Shown piece after piece: positions 1 to 8,019 of a stretch of DNA of 64,000 nt. The position numbers and the translations under genes were made by a program. Position 1 is the stretch's first letter; the number at the start of each line of letters is the position of its first letter. Source of the DNA: Tepidimonas aquatica (GTDB lineage Bacteria; Pseudomonadota; Gammaproteobacteria; Burkholderiales; Burkholderiaceae_C); NCBI RefSeq assembly GCF_007556585.1, contig NZ_VJNA01000001.1:1-64000 (forward strand), written 5' to 3'. The notes beneath the pieces were generated by a model. It was not told the DNA's origin, made no database searches, and saw only the letters and a list, made by a program, of their open reading frames with translations.

Positions 1-123
1 CTGTTCCGCCGTCTGAAAGGGTTCCGCCGCATCTTCAGCCGCTTCGACAAGCTCGACGTCATGTTCGCGGCCTTCATCCACTTCGCACTGATCGTCGAAT
101 CGTTGCGATAGTGTTAACAGGCC
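1..123 (+). mobile_element. 3' end of an IS5-family insertion sequence (transposase C-terminus plus right end)
   Basis: Frame 1 is open from the window edge to a TAG at 109-111 and encodes about 36 residues that look like the C-terminal end of an IS5-family DDE transposase: an R-x-K-G-F-R-R-I-x-x-R-[FY]-D-K-L core followed by a hydrophobic helix. The element then runs GTTAACAGGCC up to 123, and CTAG follows at 124-127. CTAG fits the YTAR target used by IS5-type elements, so 124-127 is probably one copy of the target-site duplication. The rest of the element lies left of the window. It sits inside the methyltransferase gene described next. The family call rests on the C-terminal signature alone. 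Confidence 0.75.
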
Positions 124-423
124 CTAGGCGATGGCTATGTGGACGCCGTGCGCGCCACCTGGCCGGAAGTACCCGAATCCGCCGACTTCGTCATGTACTG
201 GTGGCACATCGCCGCCGAAACCGTGCGCGCAGGTCAGGCCAAACGCTTTGGCTTCATCACCACCAACAGCATCAAGCAGACCTTCAACCGCCGCGTGCTC
301 GAAGCCCAGCTTGGGGCGAAACAAAACCCGCTGGCGCTGGCCTTTGCCATCCCCGACCACCCCTGGGTGGACGCCGCCGACGGCGCTGCCGTGCGCATCG
401 CCATGACCGTGGGGGTACAAGCC

Positions 424-445
424 CCTCCCCCGCTTGCGGGGGAGG
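424..445. repeat. Palindromic GC-rich repeat, copy A, within the methyltransferase remnant
   Basis: A perfect 10-bp inverted repeat (CCTCCCCCGC, 2-nt spacer, GCGGGGGAGG), flanked on the right by a GGTTGGGAGGGGG arm. It is read in frame as APPPLAGEVGRG. It is in the same orientation as copy C and opposite to copy B. Confidence 0.85.
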
Positions 446-670
446 TTGGGAGGGGGACCCTCCTCACCGTCACCGCCGAGCGCGAAACCGGCGAAGACGC
501 CCACGAAGTCACCCTTGCCGAACGCGAAGGCACCATTCATGCGGATTTGACCATCGGTGCGAATGTGGCGGGGGCGGTGGCCTTGTGGGCCAATGCCAAT
601 ATCGCTTCTCGTGGTGTTCAACTAATAGGCGCGGGCTTTATTGTCACTCCGGAAGACCTGCCTGCGCTTT

Positions 671-709
671 CCCCCTCTCCCCAACCCTCCCCCGCGAGGG
701 GGGAGGGGG
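671..709. repeat. Palindromic GC-rich repeat, copy B
   Basis: CCCTCCCCC at 685-693 pairs with GGGGGAGGG at 699-707. The left flank CCCCCTCTCCCCAA matches the reverse complement of copy C. It is translated in frame as PSPQPSPARGEG. Together with copy C it makes a large inverted repeat spanning 671-800. Confidence 0.85.
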
Positions 710-759
710 CAGGCCGTGTTCCGTTACTGGATGCGTCACAACTAACTGCCGGCAGTTTT

Positions 760-800
760 CTCCCCTCCCCCCTCGCGGGGGAGGGGCTGGGGGAGAGGGG
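760..800. repeat. Palindromic GC-rich repeat, copy C (inverted relative to copy B)
   Basis: CCCCTCCCCC at 762-771 pairs with GGGGGAGGGG at 777-786, and is followed by a CTGGGGGAGAGGGG arm. Its reverse complement matches copy B almost base for base. It is translated in frame as PSPLAGEGLGERG. Confidence 0.85.
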
Positions 801-2045
801 GCTGAACCTATCCAACCACAGCGTCATCCGCGCTTACCGCAATGGCCGTGACCTGACCGACAAACCCCGTGGCGTACTGGTCATTGACCTCTTTGGCCTG
901 ACCGAAGACGAGGTACGCCGCTGCCATCCGGCCATCTACCAATGGGTACTGGAGCGAGTCAAACCGGAACGCGACCAGAACAAGCGCGCCAGCTACCGCA
1001 ATAACTGGTGGATTTTTGGTGAACCCCGTCGCGAATGGCGCTCAATGTCTGCCGGCCTGCCCCGCTATATCGCCACGGTGGAAACTGCCAAGCACCGCCT
1101 ATTCCAGTTTCTTGAGGCCGACATCCTGCCGGATAACATGCTGGTCAATATCGCCATAACCGATGCCTACCACCTGGGCGTGCTCTCCTCCCGAATCCAT
1201 GTCGCATGGGCGCTGGCGGTGGGCGGCACGCTTGAAGATCGTCCGCGCTACAACAAAACCCGCTGCTTTGAAACCTTCCCCTTCCCCGACGAAGACACCG
1301 GCCTGAGCCCCGAGCTTCGCCAGCGCATTGCCGAGCTGGCCGAACAGATCGACGCCCATCGCAAGCGCCAGCAGGCCGCCCATCCGGAACTCACCCTCAC
1401 CGGCCTCTACAACGTGCTGGAAAAACTGCGCATAGGTGAACCCTTGAGCGCCAAGGACAAGGCCATCCACGAGGCCGGGCTGGTGAGCGTGCTCAAGGCC
1501 CTGCACGACGACCTCGACCGCGCCGTGTTTGCCGCCTATGGCTGGGATGATCTGGCCGCTTTGCTCATCGGCCGCCCCGGCGCCACCACGCCGCTGACCG
1601 ACAAAGCCCCCGAACAGGCGGCGGCAGAAGAAGAGCTGCTGTCCCGCCTGGTCGCCCTCAATGCGCGCCGCGCCGCCGAGGAGGCACAGGGCAAAATCCG
1701 CTGGCTGCGCCCGGAGTATCAGAACCCTGCGGCAGCGGAGCCTGCTACGACTACGTCCACCCCTGTGCAGACCGAGGTCGACCTGGGCGAGGACGAGGCA
1801 ACCGCCAAGGCCGCTCCAACCACCGGCGCGAAGAACTGGCCCAAGGACCTGCGCGAGCAGATTCAGACCGTGCGCGACCTGCTCACCAACCAGCCGCAGC
1901 CGCTGGAGGTGTTGGCCGCGCACTTTAAGCGCCAACCGGCGCGCGCGGTGGAAGCGGTACTGCATGCGCTTCAGGCGCTGGGGCTGGCCAGCCACGGCCC
2001 GGCCGGCTGGAGCACGTGGCAAGGGTCAGGGGAGGCAGCCCCGCC

Positions 2046-3032
2046 ATGAACCGCACCGAGCGCTTCTACAAAATCGACCAACTGCTGCACGAGCGGCGGG
2101 TGGTGTCCTTCGCGACGCTGCTGGAAGAACTTGGCGTGTCGCGCGCGACGCTGAAGCGCGACCTCGAATATCTGCGCGAGCGGCTGCATGCCCCCATCGT
2201 CTGGGACCGGCAAGCCGGCGGTTATCGTTTTGACGGCGCGCCGGCCACGGGTCCCGCTTACGAACTGCCGGGGCTGTGGTTCTCGGCAGGCGAGCTGTAT
2301 GCGCTGCTGGCCGCGCAAAAACTCCTGGCCGACATCGAGCCTGGGGTGCTGGCCGCCCATGTGGCCCCGCTGACGGCGCGGTTGGCGGCATTGCTCGAAG
2401 CAGGCGGCCACAGCGCCGAAGCGATCGCGCGGCGCGTGCGGCTGCTATCCGTGGCGCGGCGGGCGGTGGAGCCACGCTTTTTCGTCGAGGTGAGCCAGGC
2501 GCTCTTTGAGCGACGGCGGCTGGAGATCGCCGCCTACAGCCGTGCGCGGGATGAGACCAACACGCGCATCATTTCGCCCCAGCGGCTGGTGCACTACCGC
2601 GACAACTGGTATCTGGACGCCTGGTGCCACTGGCGGCGGGGGCTGCGCACCTTTGCGCTGGACACGCTGCAGCGGGTCAAGCCCTTGCGGCCAGCCGCCA
2701 AGGAGATCCCCGACGCCCAGCTCGATGCGCATCTGGCCAGTGCCTACGGCATTTTTGCTGGCAAGCCCAAAGCGAAAGCCGTGCTGCGCTTTTCTCCCGA
2801 GCGCGCACGCTGGGTGCGGGAGGAGCGCTGGCATAAGGATCAGGTCGGCACGACGCTGCCCGATGGCAGCTATCGCCTCGAAGTGCCCTATGCCGACGAG
2901 CGCGAGCTCATCATGGACATCCTGCGCCATGGGCGGCATGTGGTGGTGGAGCGCCCCAAGGTGCTTCGCCGCCGCGTGGCCGAGGAGGCGGCGGCGGTGG
3001 CCCGGCTTTACGCCAAAAGTAGCCGTGCATAG
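2046..3032 (+). CDS. WYL-domain transcriptional regulator (YafY/PafC type)
   Basis: This 328-aa protein has an N-terminal DeoR-like helix-turn-helix (about residues 3-60; LLEELGVSRATLKRDLEYLRE is its core), a middle segment, a WYL domain around residues 165-225 (HYRDNWYLDAWC carries the W-Y-L signature) and a C-terminal WCX-type extension. WYL regulators bind DNA and sense a ligand, often a nucleic-acid-derived one, and are common beside restriction and phage-defence genes. ATG 2046 is preferred over an in-frame upstream start at 2016 because it makes the ATGA overlap with the methyltransferase and begins with the family's usual MNRTERFYKI. The neighbour suggests that it once controlled a methyltransferase-containing defence operon, now broken by the IS. 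That is inference. Confidence 0.85.
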   Translation: MNRTERFYKIDQLLHERRVVSFATLLEELGVSRATLKRDLEYLRERLHAPIVWDRQAGGYRFDGAPATGPAYELPGLWFSAGELYALLAAQKLLADIEPGVLAAHVAPLTARLAALLEAGGHSAEAIARRVRLLSVARRAVEPRFFVEVSQALFERRRLEIAAYSRARDETNTRIISPQRLVHYRDNWYLDAWCHWRRGLRTFALDTLQRVKPLRPAAKEIPDAQLDAHLASAYGIFAGKPKAKAVLRFSPERARWVREERWHKDQVGTTLPDGSYRLEVPYADERELIMDILRHGRHVVVERPKVLRRRVAEEAAAVARLYAKSSRA

Positions 3033-3089
3033 GCTCATGATTTGAGCCTGTCCCCCGCGCACAATGGGCCGGTCTGCAGAGGAGGCCCC

Positions 3090-3299
3090 ATGATCACCGA
3101 TCTCTTCCTTGCCCTCATCGCCGGCATCGCCACGGAAAGCTTCGTTATCTTCGGGCTGGTTTTGCTGCTGGGTGTCTTCTTCTGGCGCGCCGACCGGCCG
3201 TTTTCCAGCGGCGTTTTCAAGTTCGCTTTCATCGCGTTGGGGATTTCCGCGCTGTTTTCGCTCTTCGGTGGCGGGGACGACTGCGATTGCGATTGGTAG
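3090..3299 (+). CDS. Small membrane protein with an acidic Cys-containing tail
   Basis: This 69-aa product is preceded by a clear ribosome binding site (AGAGGAGG, 3078-3085), which fixes ATG 3090 as the start rather than an in-frame codon at 3042. It has two predicted membrane helices (about residues 4-27 and 40-58) joined by a short basic loop (WRADRPF), and ends in GGGDDCDCDW, a cluster of Asp and Cys. No family is recognised. It lies 57 bp after the WYL gene on the same strand and could be co-transcribed with it. The tail could bind a metal, but nothing else in the sequence shows this. Confidence 0.6.
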   Translation: MITDLFLALIAGIATESFVIFGLVLLLGVFFWRADRPFSSGVFKFAFIALGISALFSLFGGGDDCDCDW

Positions 3300-3371
3300 G
3301 TGGCAACGGTTCAAGTCGGCAGGATAGACAGACACATCGGGGTGATCCCGCTCTGCTACGTAAAAAAGCCT

Positions 3372-5402
3372 TTATGCGGTGGCATGCTCAACCTCCGGTG
3401 TCACGGTGGCCGCCTGCACCACAAACTCCACCCGCGCCCAAGGGTCGGCGGCGCGGTCAACGGCGATAATGCGCGCTTGCAGGCGCTCACCACGCGCCAG
3501 CCGCGCGGCTATATCGGCATTTTTCCGCCGCGGCACGTAGCCGAGTTTGTGGTCATGCCAGTCAATGCGCACCGCCTGCCGGTCGTGCGGGTTGTCAGGC
3601 TCGCGCACCAGATCAAGCGGCTGGCCGGGGGCAAGCTCATCCTCGAGCTTGGGGCCTTCGTGATACTGGAAGCCGGCAATGAAGTCGGCAAGGATGACAT
3701 CCTGCGGCACCGGGGTGGTGCCGAACCAGGCGAGCACCGCGGCCAACTGGCGCTCGGTCTTGGCATCGAGCACGGCAGCCTCTTGGCGGGCATCGCGCCA
3801 AACATGATTCAGCGCCAGGCTTGCATCGTAGGCTTGCGCGCGGGCATCGGCGCGCTGCGGGGCATTGAGCTCTGTTAGGATGCGCGCCGCCCAGGCCTGC
3901 ATGGCCCGGCTCACCTGCCGGTTGAAAGGCCCGCGCAACTGCACCAGCTCGTAGCGCGTTCCCTCGTCGGGCGCATACGGCGGATCCACGGCATACTGCG
4001 CCGTGGCCCGCTCGCCATCGGAAAGTTGCAGCGCAAACAGCCGATCTCCGTTCACCACCTCCGGCCAATAGTTTGCCACGCAGTGATGCATGGCCGCGCC
4101 TTCCTCGGCGAGCGCCTGCGGGGTGAGGAGTTCGCGCGCGCTGTGCCCGTCGGCCGTGTATTCGCCCAGGATCGCCGGCAGGCGGAAGCCCTCCGGCACA
4201 CGCCAGCGTGGATCGCGCGCGGGCTGATACCGGTGCCAGCGTTGGGAGGCCTCAAGCAGCCCCAGCAGGCCATGGCAGGCCAGCCAGCCGGCGGTCAGCC
4301 GCCCGCTGGAGGGGCCATAGGGTCGGCGCAATAGCGCCGCCGCCCGGTTGCGCACGGCGGCGAGGAAGTCGCGGCAATCGGCCAAGGCCGGGTGCAGGTT
4401 GCCATAGCGCCGCGCCGCCGTCTCCCAGGTGCGCGTCCAGCCCAGGCGAAACGCGCCGCGATGCACCGCCGGCGGCTGCGGCAGCGGATCGCCCCTCTCC
4501 GTCTCGCCCAGCAGCGCAAAGTAATTGGCCAGATACAACTGCCAGCGCTCGAACTCGACCACATCCGGGCGCTGGTTGGCCGGCAGCGCATCGAGCATCG
4601 CCAGATACCCGCGCCGGGCGACATGGCTGGGCGCCGGCCACAGCAGGGTGTTGACCGGCGCGCGCACCAGCCCCCGCGAAATCCCGTAGTGCTGCGCCAG
4701 CGCGCCGGTGAGGTCGCGCCCCTGGTCGATCACTGCCTCCATCGCCTCGTCCTTCTCGCGCCAGGCGTGGCGCTTGCCACCCTGCACATTGGGCGAATGG
4801 TGGAAGGTGAGCAGAATCGGTGCCACCAGCGCTGGAAAGCGCCGCAAGGCCTGCATGCGCCGCTCGCGCAGCACAGGCGGCAGCGTGGCGAGCCGGTTGT
4901 AATTGCGCACCGAGACGAGAAAGCGGAAAGGCACCGGGTGCGGCGCCTCACCAGGTCCTGGCGCCACGGCCGACGGCGTAGGCGCGCGTTCCAGCCACAG
5001 CAGCAGCCGCATCACCTCGGCATCAAGCTGGGTGACAAAACGCTGGTAGTCGGCATCGAACACAAAGCCCGCATGCGTGCGCGAAGGCAGCGGCAGCACC
5101 GGCGCGGCATAGAGCACGGCCACCGGCCCCAGGCCCGCAATCTCCACCTCCCAGCGCGCGCCGCGCAGATCATCGGCCAATGCCGCCACGATAGGCGCAA
5201 TCAGCGCGTCATCCGGCTGCGCGCCGTAGGGCAGGCGCAAGGCCAGCACGCGCCCATCGGCGAGCAGCAGCCACAACCGAAAGAAGCGGTCCTCGGGCGC
5301 AAAGGCGTACCCCGGCAGCCACAGCCGCGCGCGTATCGAGGGCGCAGCGCAGCCCGGCGCAGGCGAGACGACGGCAGAAATGTTGGCGACGAAATCCTCC
5401 AT
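3372..5402 (-). CDS. PcfJ-domain protein with a C-terminal HIRAN domain
   Basis: This 676-aa protein has a long, unrecognised N-terminal part. A PcfJ-like region follows (about 415-470) with the family's M-H-H-C-V signature at residues 438-441, then A-x-Y and V-x-x-G. A HIRAN domain fills about residues 577-650, with REPDNPHDRQAVRI and LGYVPRRKN as its diagnostic strands. PcfJ proteins are carried by conjugative plasmids and integrative elements with unclear function. HIRAN binds DNA 3' ends and is usually fused to SNF2 helicases or nucleases. No helicase or nuclease motif is visible. The gene lies 65 bp after the membrane protein at 5468-6361 on the same strand. A role in mobile-element maintenance or defence is inferred from the domains and the location. 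Confidence 0.75.
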   Translation of the reverse strand: MEDFVANISAVVSPAPGCAAPSIRARLWLPGYAFAPEDRFFRLWLLLADGRVLALRLPYGAQPDDALIAPIVAALADDLRGARWEVEIAGLGPVAVLYAAPVLPLPSRTHAGFVFDADYQRFVTQLDAEVMRLLLWLERAPTPSAVAPGPGEAPHPVPFRFLVSVRNYNRLATLPPVLRERRMQALRRFPALVAPILLTFHHSPNVQGGKRHAWREKDEAMEAVIDQGRDLTGALAQHYGISRGLVRAPVNTLLWPAPSHVARRGYLAMLDALPANQRPDVVEFERWQLYLANYFALLGETERGDPLPQPPAVHRGAFRLGWTRTWETAARRYGNLHPALADCRDFLAAVRNRAAALLRRPYGPSSGRLTAGWLACHGLLGLLEASQRWHRYQPARDPRWRVPEGFRLPAILGEYTADGHSARELLTPQALAEEGAAMHHCVANYWPEVVNGDRLFALQLSDGERATAQYAVDPPYAPDEGTRYELVQLRGPFNRQVSRAMQAWAARILTELNAPQRADARAQAYDASLALNHVWRDARQEAAVLDAKTERQLAAVLAWFGTTPVPQDVILADFIAGFQYHEGPKLEDELAPGQPLDLVREPDNPHDRQAVRIDWHDHKLGYVPRRKNADIAARLARGERLQARIIAVDRAADPWARVEFVVQAATVTPEVEHATA

Positions 5403-5467
5403 GCCGCCGATGATGCGGCAGGAGGTGGCTCATGGGGTGAGCCCGGTGGAGACCAGCGGCTGACTGT

Positions 5468-6361
5468 TCATTCATCCTTCCCCCACGCCTGCCCGATCCA
5501 CAGCCCCAACAGCAACGGCCAGACCCAGTGGATGGGCTGGCTGGGGGGAGGCGGCGTGTGGGCCTGGGCCGTGTGGACAGGCATGGCGCGCTGCGCCTGC
5601 CACCGTGCCACAGCCGCCTGCCGCGCAAGCGGCGTCATCCCCGCGCCAACAAGCAGTGTCGTAGCGAGCGCCAGCACCGCAGCGGCAAGCGGTATCACCA
5701 GCAGCAGGTTACCGACAAACGACAAAATCAGGGTGAGGAACAGCGCGACCAGAAATGTTTGATCCGCGATCAGCCACAACCACAACAGGATCCACAGCGG
5801 TGCGCTGATCATCCACAACGTCCAGTGATCCCCGAAAGCCTCGACAACGTAGGTGAACAGCCCGTCGGCCGACCAGGCTGGCTGACAGGGTGCGCGGGTG
5901 AACTCGCGTGCCTGTGCCTTGGGCACCGCCGCACGCGGAAAAGGAATGACAGAGGCCGCAGGCCGCCCCGTTTTTCGGGGTCGGCGCAGGCGGCTCAACC
6001 GCCGTCGTTGCCACCACGCAAACGGATTGCTCAGCCAGCGCTCGCGCGGCTGCGGTCGGCGCCGCCAGGGGCGGTGTAAAAGCTGCCGCAGCGCCCATTC
6101 CACGGCCATCGAAGCCAGGGTCAACGGCATCCACAGCCACCAGGGCAAGCGCAGCAGCGCCGAAAGCGCCACCACAAGACTCACCACGAACAGCGCACTC
6201 AGGAACGAAGCCGGCCAGGCCAGCCACGGCGGCTCGTTGGGCAGCGTGCCCACATAGGCCACTGTAATCGCCCCGACGGATGCGAGCAGCCAGCCCTGTA
6301 CATGGGCGCGGTAGCGGTGGCGCAGGAATGCGGCCAGAGGGGAGCGGACAGCGCGCTGCAT
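5468..6361 (-). CDS. Multi-pass membrane protein of unknown function
   Basis: This 297-aa protein has an N-terminal basic stretch, three hydrophobic segments (about residues 20-40, 45-66 and 70-90), a very basic cytoplasmic loop rich in Arg and Trp (about 90-140) and further hydrophobic segments at about 175-200, 205-235 and 240-250. It ends with a Trp-rich hydrophobic helix and a short charged tail (GKDE). No family is recognised. It precedes the PcfJ-HIRAN gene on the same strand with a short gap, so the two may form an operon, and it is divergent from yegQ. The layout of hydrophobic pairs around a basic loop resembles membrane components of integrative elements, but this is only a resemblance. 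Confidence 0.6.
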   Translation of the reverse strand: MQRAVRSPLAAFLRHRYRAHVQGWLLASVGAITVAYVGTLPNEPPWLAWPASFLSALFVVSLVVALSALLRLPWWLWMPLTLASMAVEWALRQLLHRPWRRRPQPRERWLSNPFAWWQRRRLSRLRRPRKTGRPAASVIPFPRAAVPKAQAREFTRAPCQPAWSADGLFTYVVEAFGDHWTLWMISAPLWILLWLWLIADQTFLVALFLTLILSFVGNLLLVIPLAAAVLALATTLLVGAGMTPLARQAAVARWQAQRAMPVHTAQAHTPPPPSQPIHWVWPLLLGLWIGQAWGKDE

Positions 6362-6512
6362 GGTTCATCGGCAACTGTGCAGGGCCCGCACGGCGGGCGT
6401 GGACACATTGTCCGCCGCCATCAGGCTCAACAGGTGAGCCCGATGCCGCTGGCCGGCTCCGCGCACGCTGCTGGCCCAGCCGGGGCCGGCGCCGCCTGCC
6501 AAGCGCGGGGGC

Positions 6513-6518
6513 CATAAT
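6513..6518 (+). promoter_or_regulatory. -10 hexamer placed for a leaderless yegQ mRNA
   Basis: CATAAT ends six bases before ATG 6525, so a start site 7 nt downstream of the hexamer would fall on the A of the start codon. No good -35 is visible. Confidence 0.45.
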
Positions 6519-6524
6519 CGGGTG

Positions 6525-7991
6525 ATGGATCGCACTGCCCCCGAACTGTTGCTGCCCGCTGGGTCGCTGGCGCACCTGCGTGCCGCGTTTGATTTTGGCG
6601 CCGACGCCGTCTATGCCGGTCAGCCGCGCTACTCCTTGCGGGCGCGCAACAACGCGTTTCGGCTCGAGCAGCTGGCTCAGGGCATTGCCGAGGCGCATGC
6701 GCGAGGCAAGCGTTTCTTTGTCACCAGCAACCTGATCGCCCACAACGACAAGGTGCGCACCTACCTGCGCGACCTGGCGCCGGTGGTCGAGCTGCACCCG
6801 GATGCCCTCATCATGGCCGATGCCGGCCTCATCATGCTGGTGCGCGAGGAGATGGAGCGCGGCCGCTGGCCCGAGATACCGATCCACCTGTCGGTGCAGG
6901 CCAACACCACCAACTGGGCGGCGGTCAAGTTCTGGCAGCGTGCAGGCGTGGCGCGCATCATCCTGAGCCGGGAGCTGAGCCTGGAGGAGATTGCCCAGAT
7001 CCGCGAGGCTTGCCCCGACGTCGAGCTGGAGGTGTTTGTGCATGGCGCGCTGTGCATCGCGTACTCGGGGCGCTGCCTGCTGAGCGGCTACTTCAACCGC
7101 CGCGACCCCAACCAAGGCACCTGCACCAACGCATGCCGCTGGCGCTACCGCACCCATGCGGCGGATGAGACCGAGACCGGCAATGTCGAGCCGCTTGCCG
7201 GCGCGGGTTGCGGCAGCGGCTGCGGCGGGGCGCAGGCACCCGACGACGATACCACGGCGGGCCGATTGAGCGCCGATTTTGACTTTGCCTACGAGCAGGC
7301 GCAGGCCGAGGCGATGCGGGCCACCACCGGCGACGGCCGGCGCCACCCGTTGGCCGACCGCGTGTGGCTGCTGGAGGAGGCGTCGCGCCCCGGCGAGCTA
7401 ATGCCGGTGATGGAAGACGAGCACGGCACCTACATCCTCAACAGCCGCGACCTGCGCGCGGTGGAGTATGTGCAGGATTTGGTGCGCATCGGCGTCGATT
7501 CGCTCAAGATCGAGGGGCGGACCAAGAGCGTGTACTACGTGGCGCGCACCGCCCAGGTGTACCGTCAGGCGATCGATGACGCAGTGGCGGGCCGGCCGTT
7601 TGACCCGGCGCTGCTGCACGCCTTGGAGGGCTTGGCCAGCCGGGGCTACACCAGCGGCTTGCTGGTGCGCCGTCCCGCGCAGGCCTACCAGAACTACGAC
7701 CAGGGGCATTCGACCCCGACGCGCAGCCAATACGTGGGCGATGTGCTCGACGTGCGCGCCGACGGCTGGGCGCTGGTCGAAACCAAAAACCGCTTTGCCG
7801 TGGGGGACGAGCTGGAGGTGATCCACCCCGCTGGCAACCGCTGCGTGCGGGTGGAGCGCATGCAAAACGCCGATGGCGAGCCCATCACCGTGGCCGCCGG
7901 TAACCCACTGCGGGTTTGGGTGCCGCTGGGCGAGCCGGTGCGCGGTGCCCTGCTGGCACGCCGGTTGGTGCCGCAGGGCGCCGAAGCGTAA
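6525..7991 (+). CDS. yegQ: U32-family tRNA hydroxylation protein (YegQ/TrhP-like)
   Basis: This 488-aa protein opens with the U32 signature ELLLPAGSLAHLRAAFDFGADAVY. It carries the conserved E-x-F-V-H-G-A-L-C-I-A-Y-S-G-R-C segment and Cys residues in GTCTNACRW typical of iron-sulfur or prephenate-linked U32 proteins. In E. coli, YegQ (TrhP) works in forming 5-hydroxyuridine at the wobble position of tRNA. A Gly/Cys-rich insertion (GAGCGSGCGG, about residues 225-235) precedes the C-terminal part. ATG 6525 is chosen over GTG 6522: a CATAAT hexamer ends six bases before it, so the mRNA may be leaderless. It converges on hemL. Confidence 0.9.
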   Translation: MDRTAPELLLPAGSLAHLRAAFDFGADAVYAGQPRYSLRARNNAFRLEQLAQGIAEAHARGKRFFVTSNLIAHNDKVRTYLRDLAPVVELHPDALIMADAGLIMLVREEMERGRWPEIPIHLSVQANTTNWAAVKFWQRAGVARIILSRELSLEEIAQIREACPDVELEVFVHGALCIAYSGRCLLSGYFNRRDPNQGTCTNACRWRYRTHAADETETGNVEPLAGAGCGSGCGGAQAPDDDTTAGRLSADFDFAYEQAQAEAMRATTGDGRRHPLADRVWLLEEASRPGELMPVMEDEHGTYILNSRDLRAVEYVQDLVRIGVDSLKIEGRTKSVYYVARTAQVYRQAIDDAVAGRPFDPALLHALEGLASRGYTSGLLVRRPAQAYQNYDQGHSTPTRSQYVGDVLDVRADGWALVETKNRFAVGDELEVIHPAGNRCVRVERMQNADGEPITVAAGNPLRVWVPLGEPVRGALLARRLVPQGAEA

Positions 7992-8019
7992 GGGCTGTCG
8001 GTGCTGGTGCCGGTGTGCG

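Larger units (their letters stand above)
124..2049 (+). pseudogene. C-terminal remnant of a large adenine-specific DNA methyltransferase (MmeI/DrmMI-like), cut by the IS
   Basis: The frame is open from the IS junction to TGA at 2047-2049. It starts in the middle of a domain: L-G-D-G-Y-V-D-A-x-R followed by ADFVMYWW and FGFITTNS, which in large class I SAM-dependent DNA methyltransferases follows the catalytic NPPF motif. The SAM-binding motif and NPPF are therefore missing, and the remnant (about 640 codons) cannot be catalytic alone. What remains is the end of the methylase fold, a target-recognition-like part (LEDRPRYNKTRCFETFPFP near codon 375) and a C-terminal winged-helix-like tail. Three palindromic repeats are inserted in frame near codons 100, 187 and 213. 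A GTG at 139 could restart translation. It overlaps the WYL gene by ATGA. Such enzymes occur in type IIL restriction and class 1 DISARM loci; which one applied here cannot be told. Confidence 0.75.
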
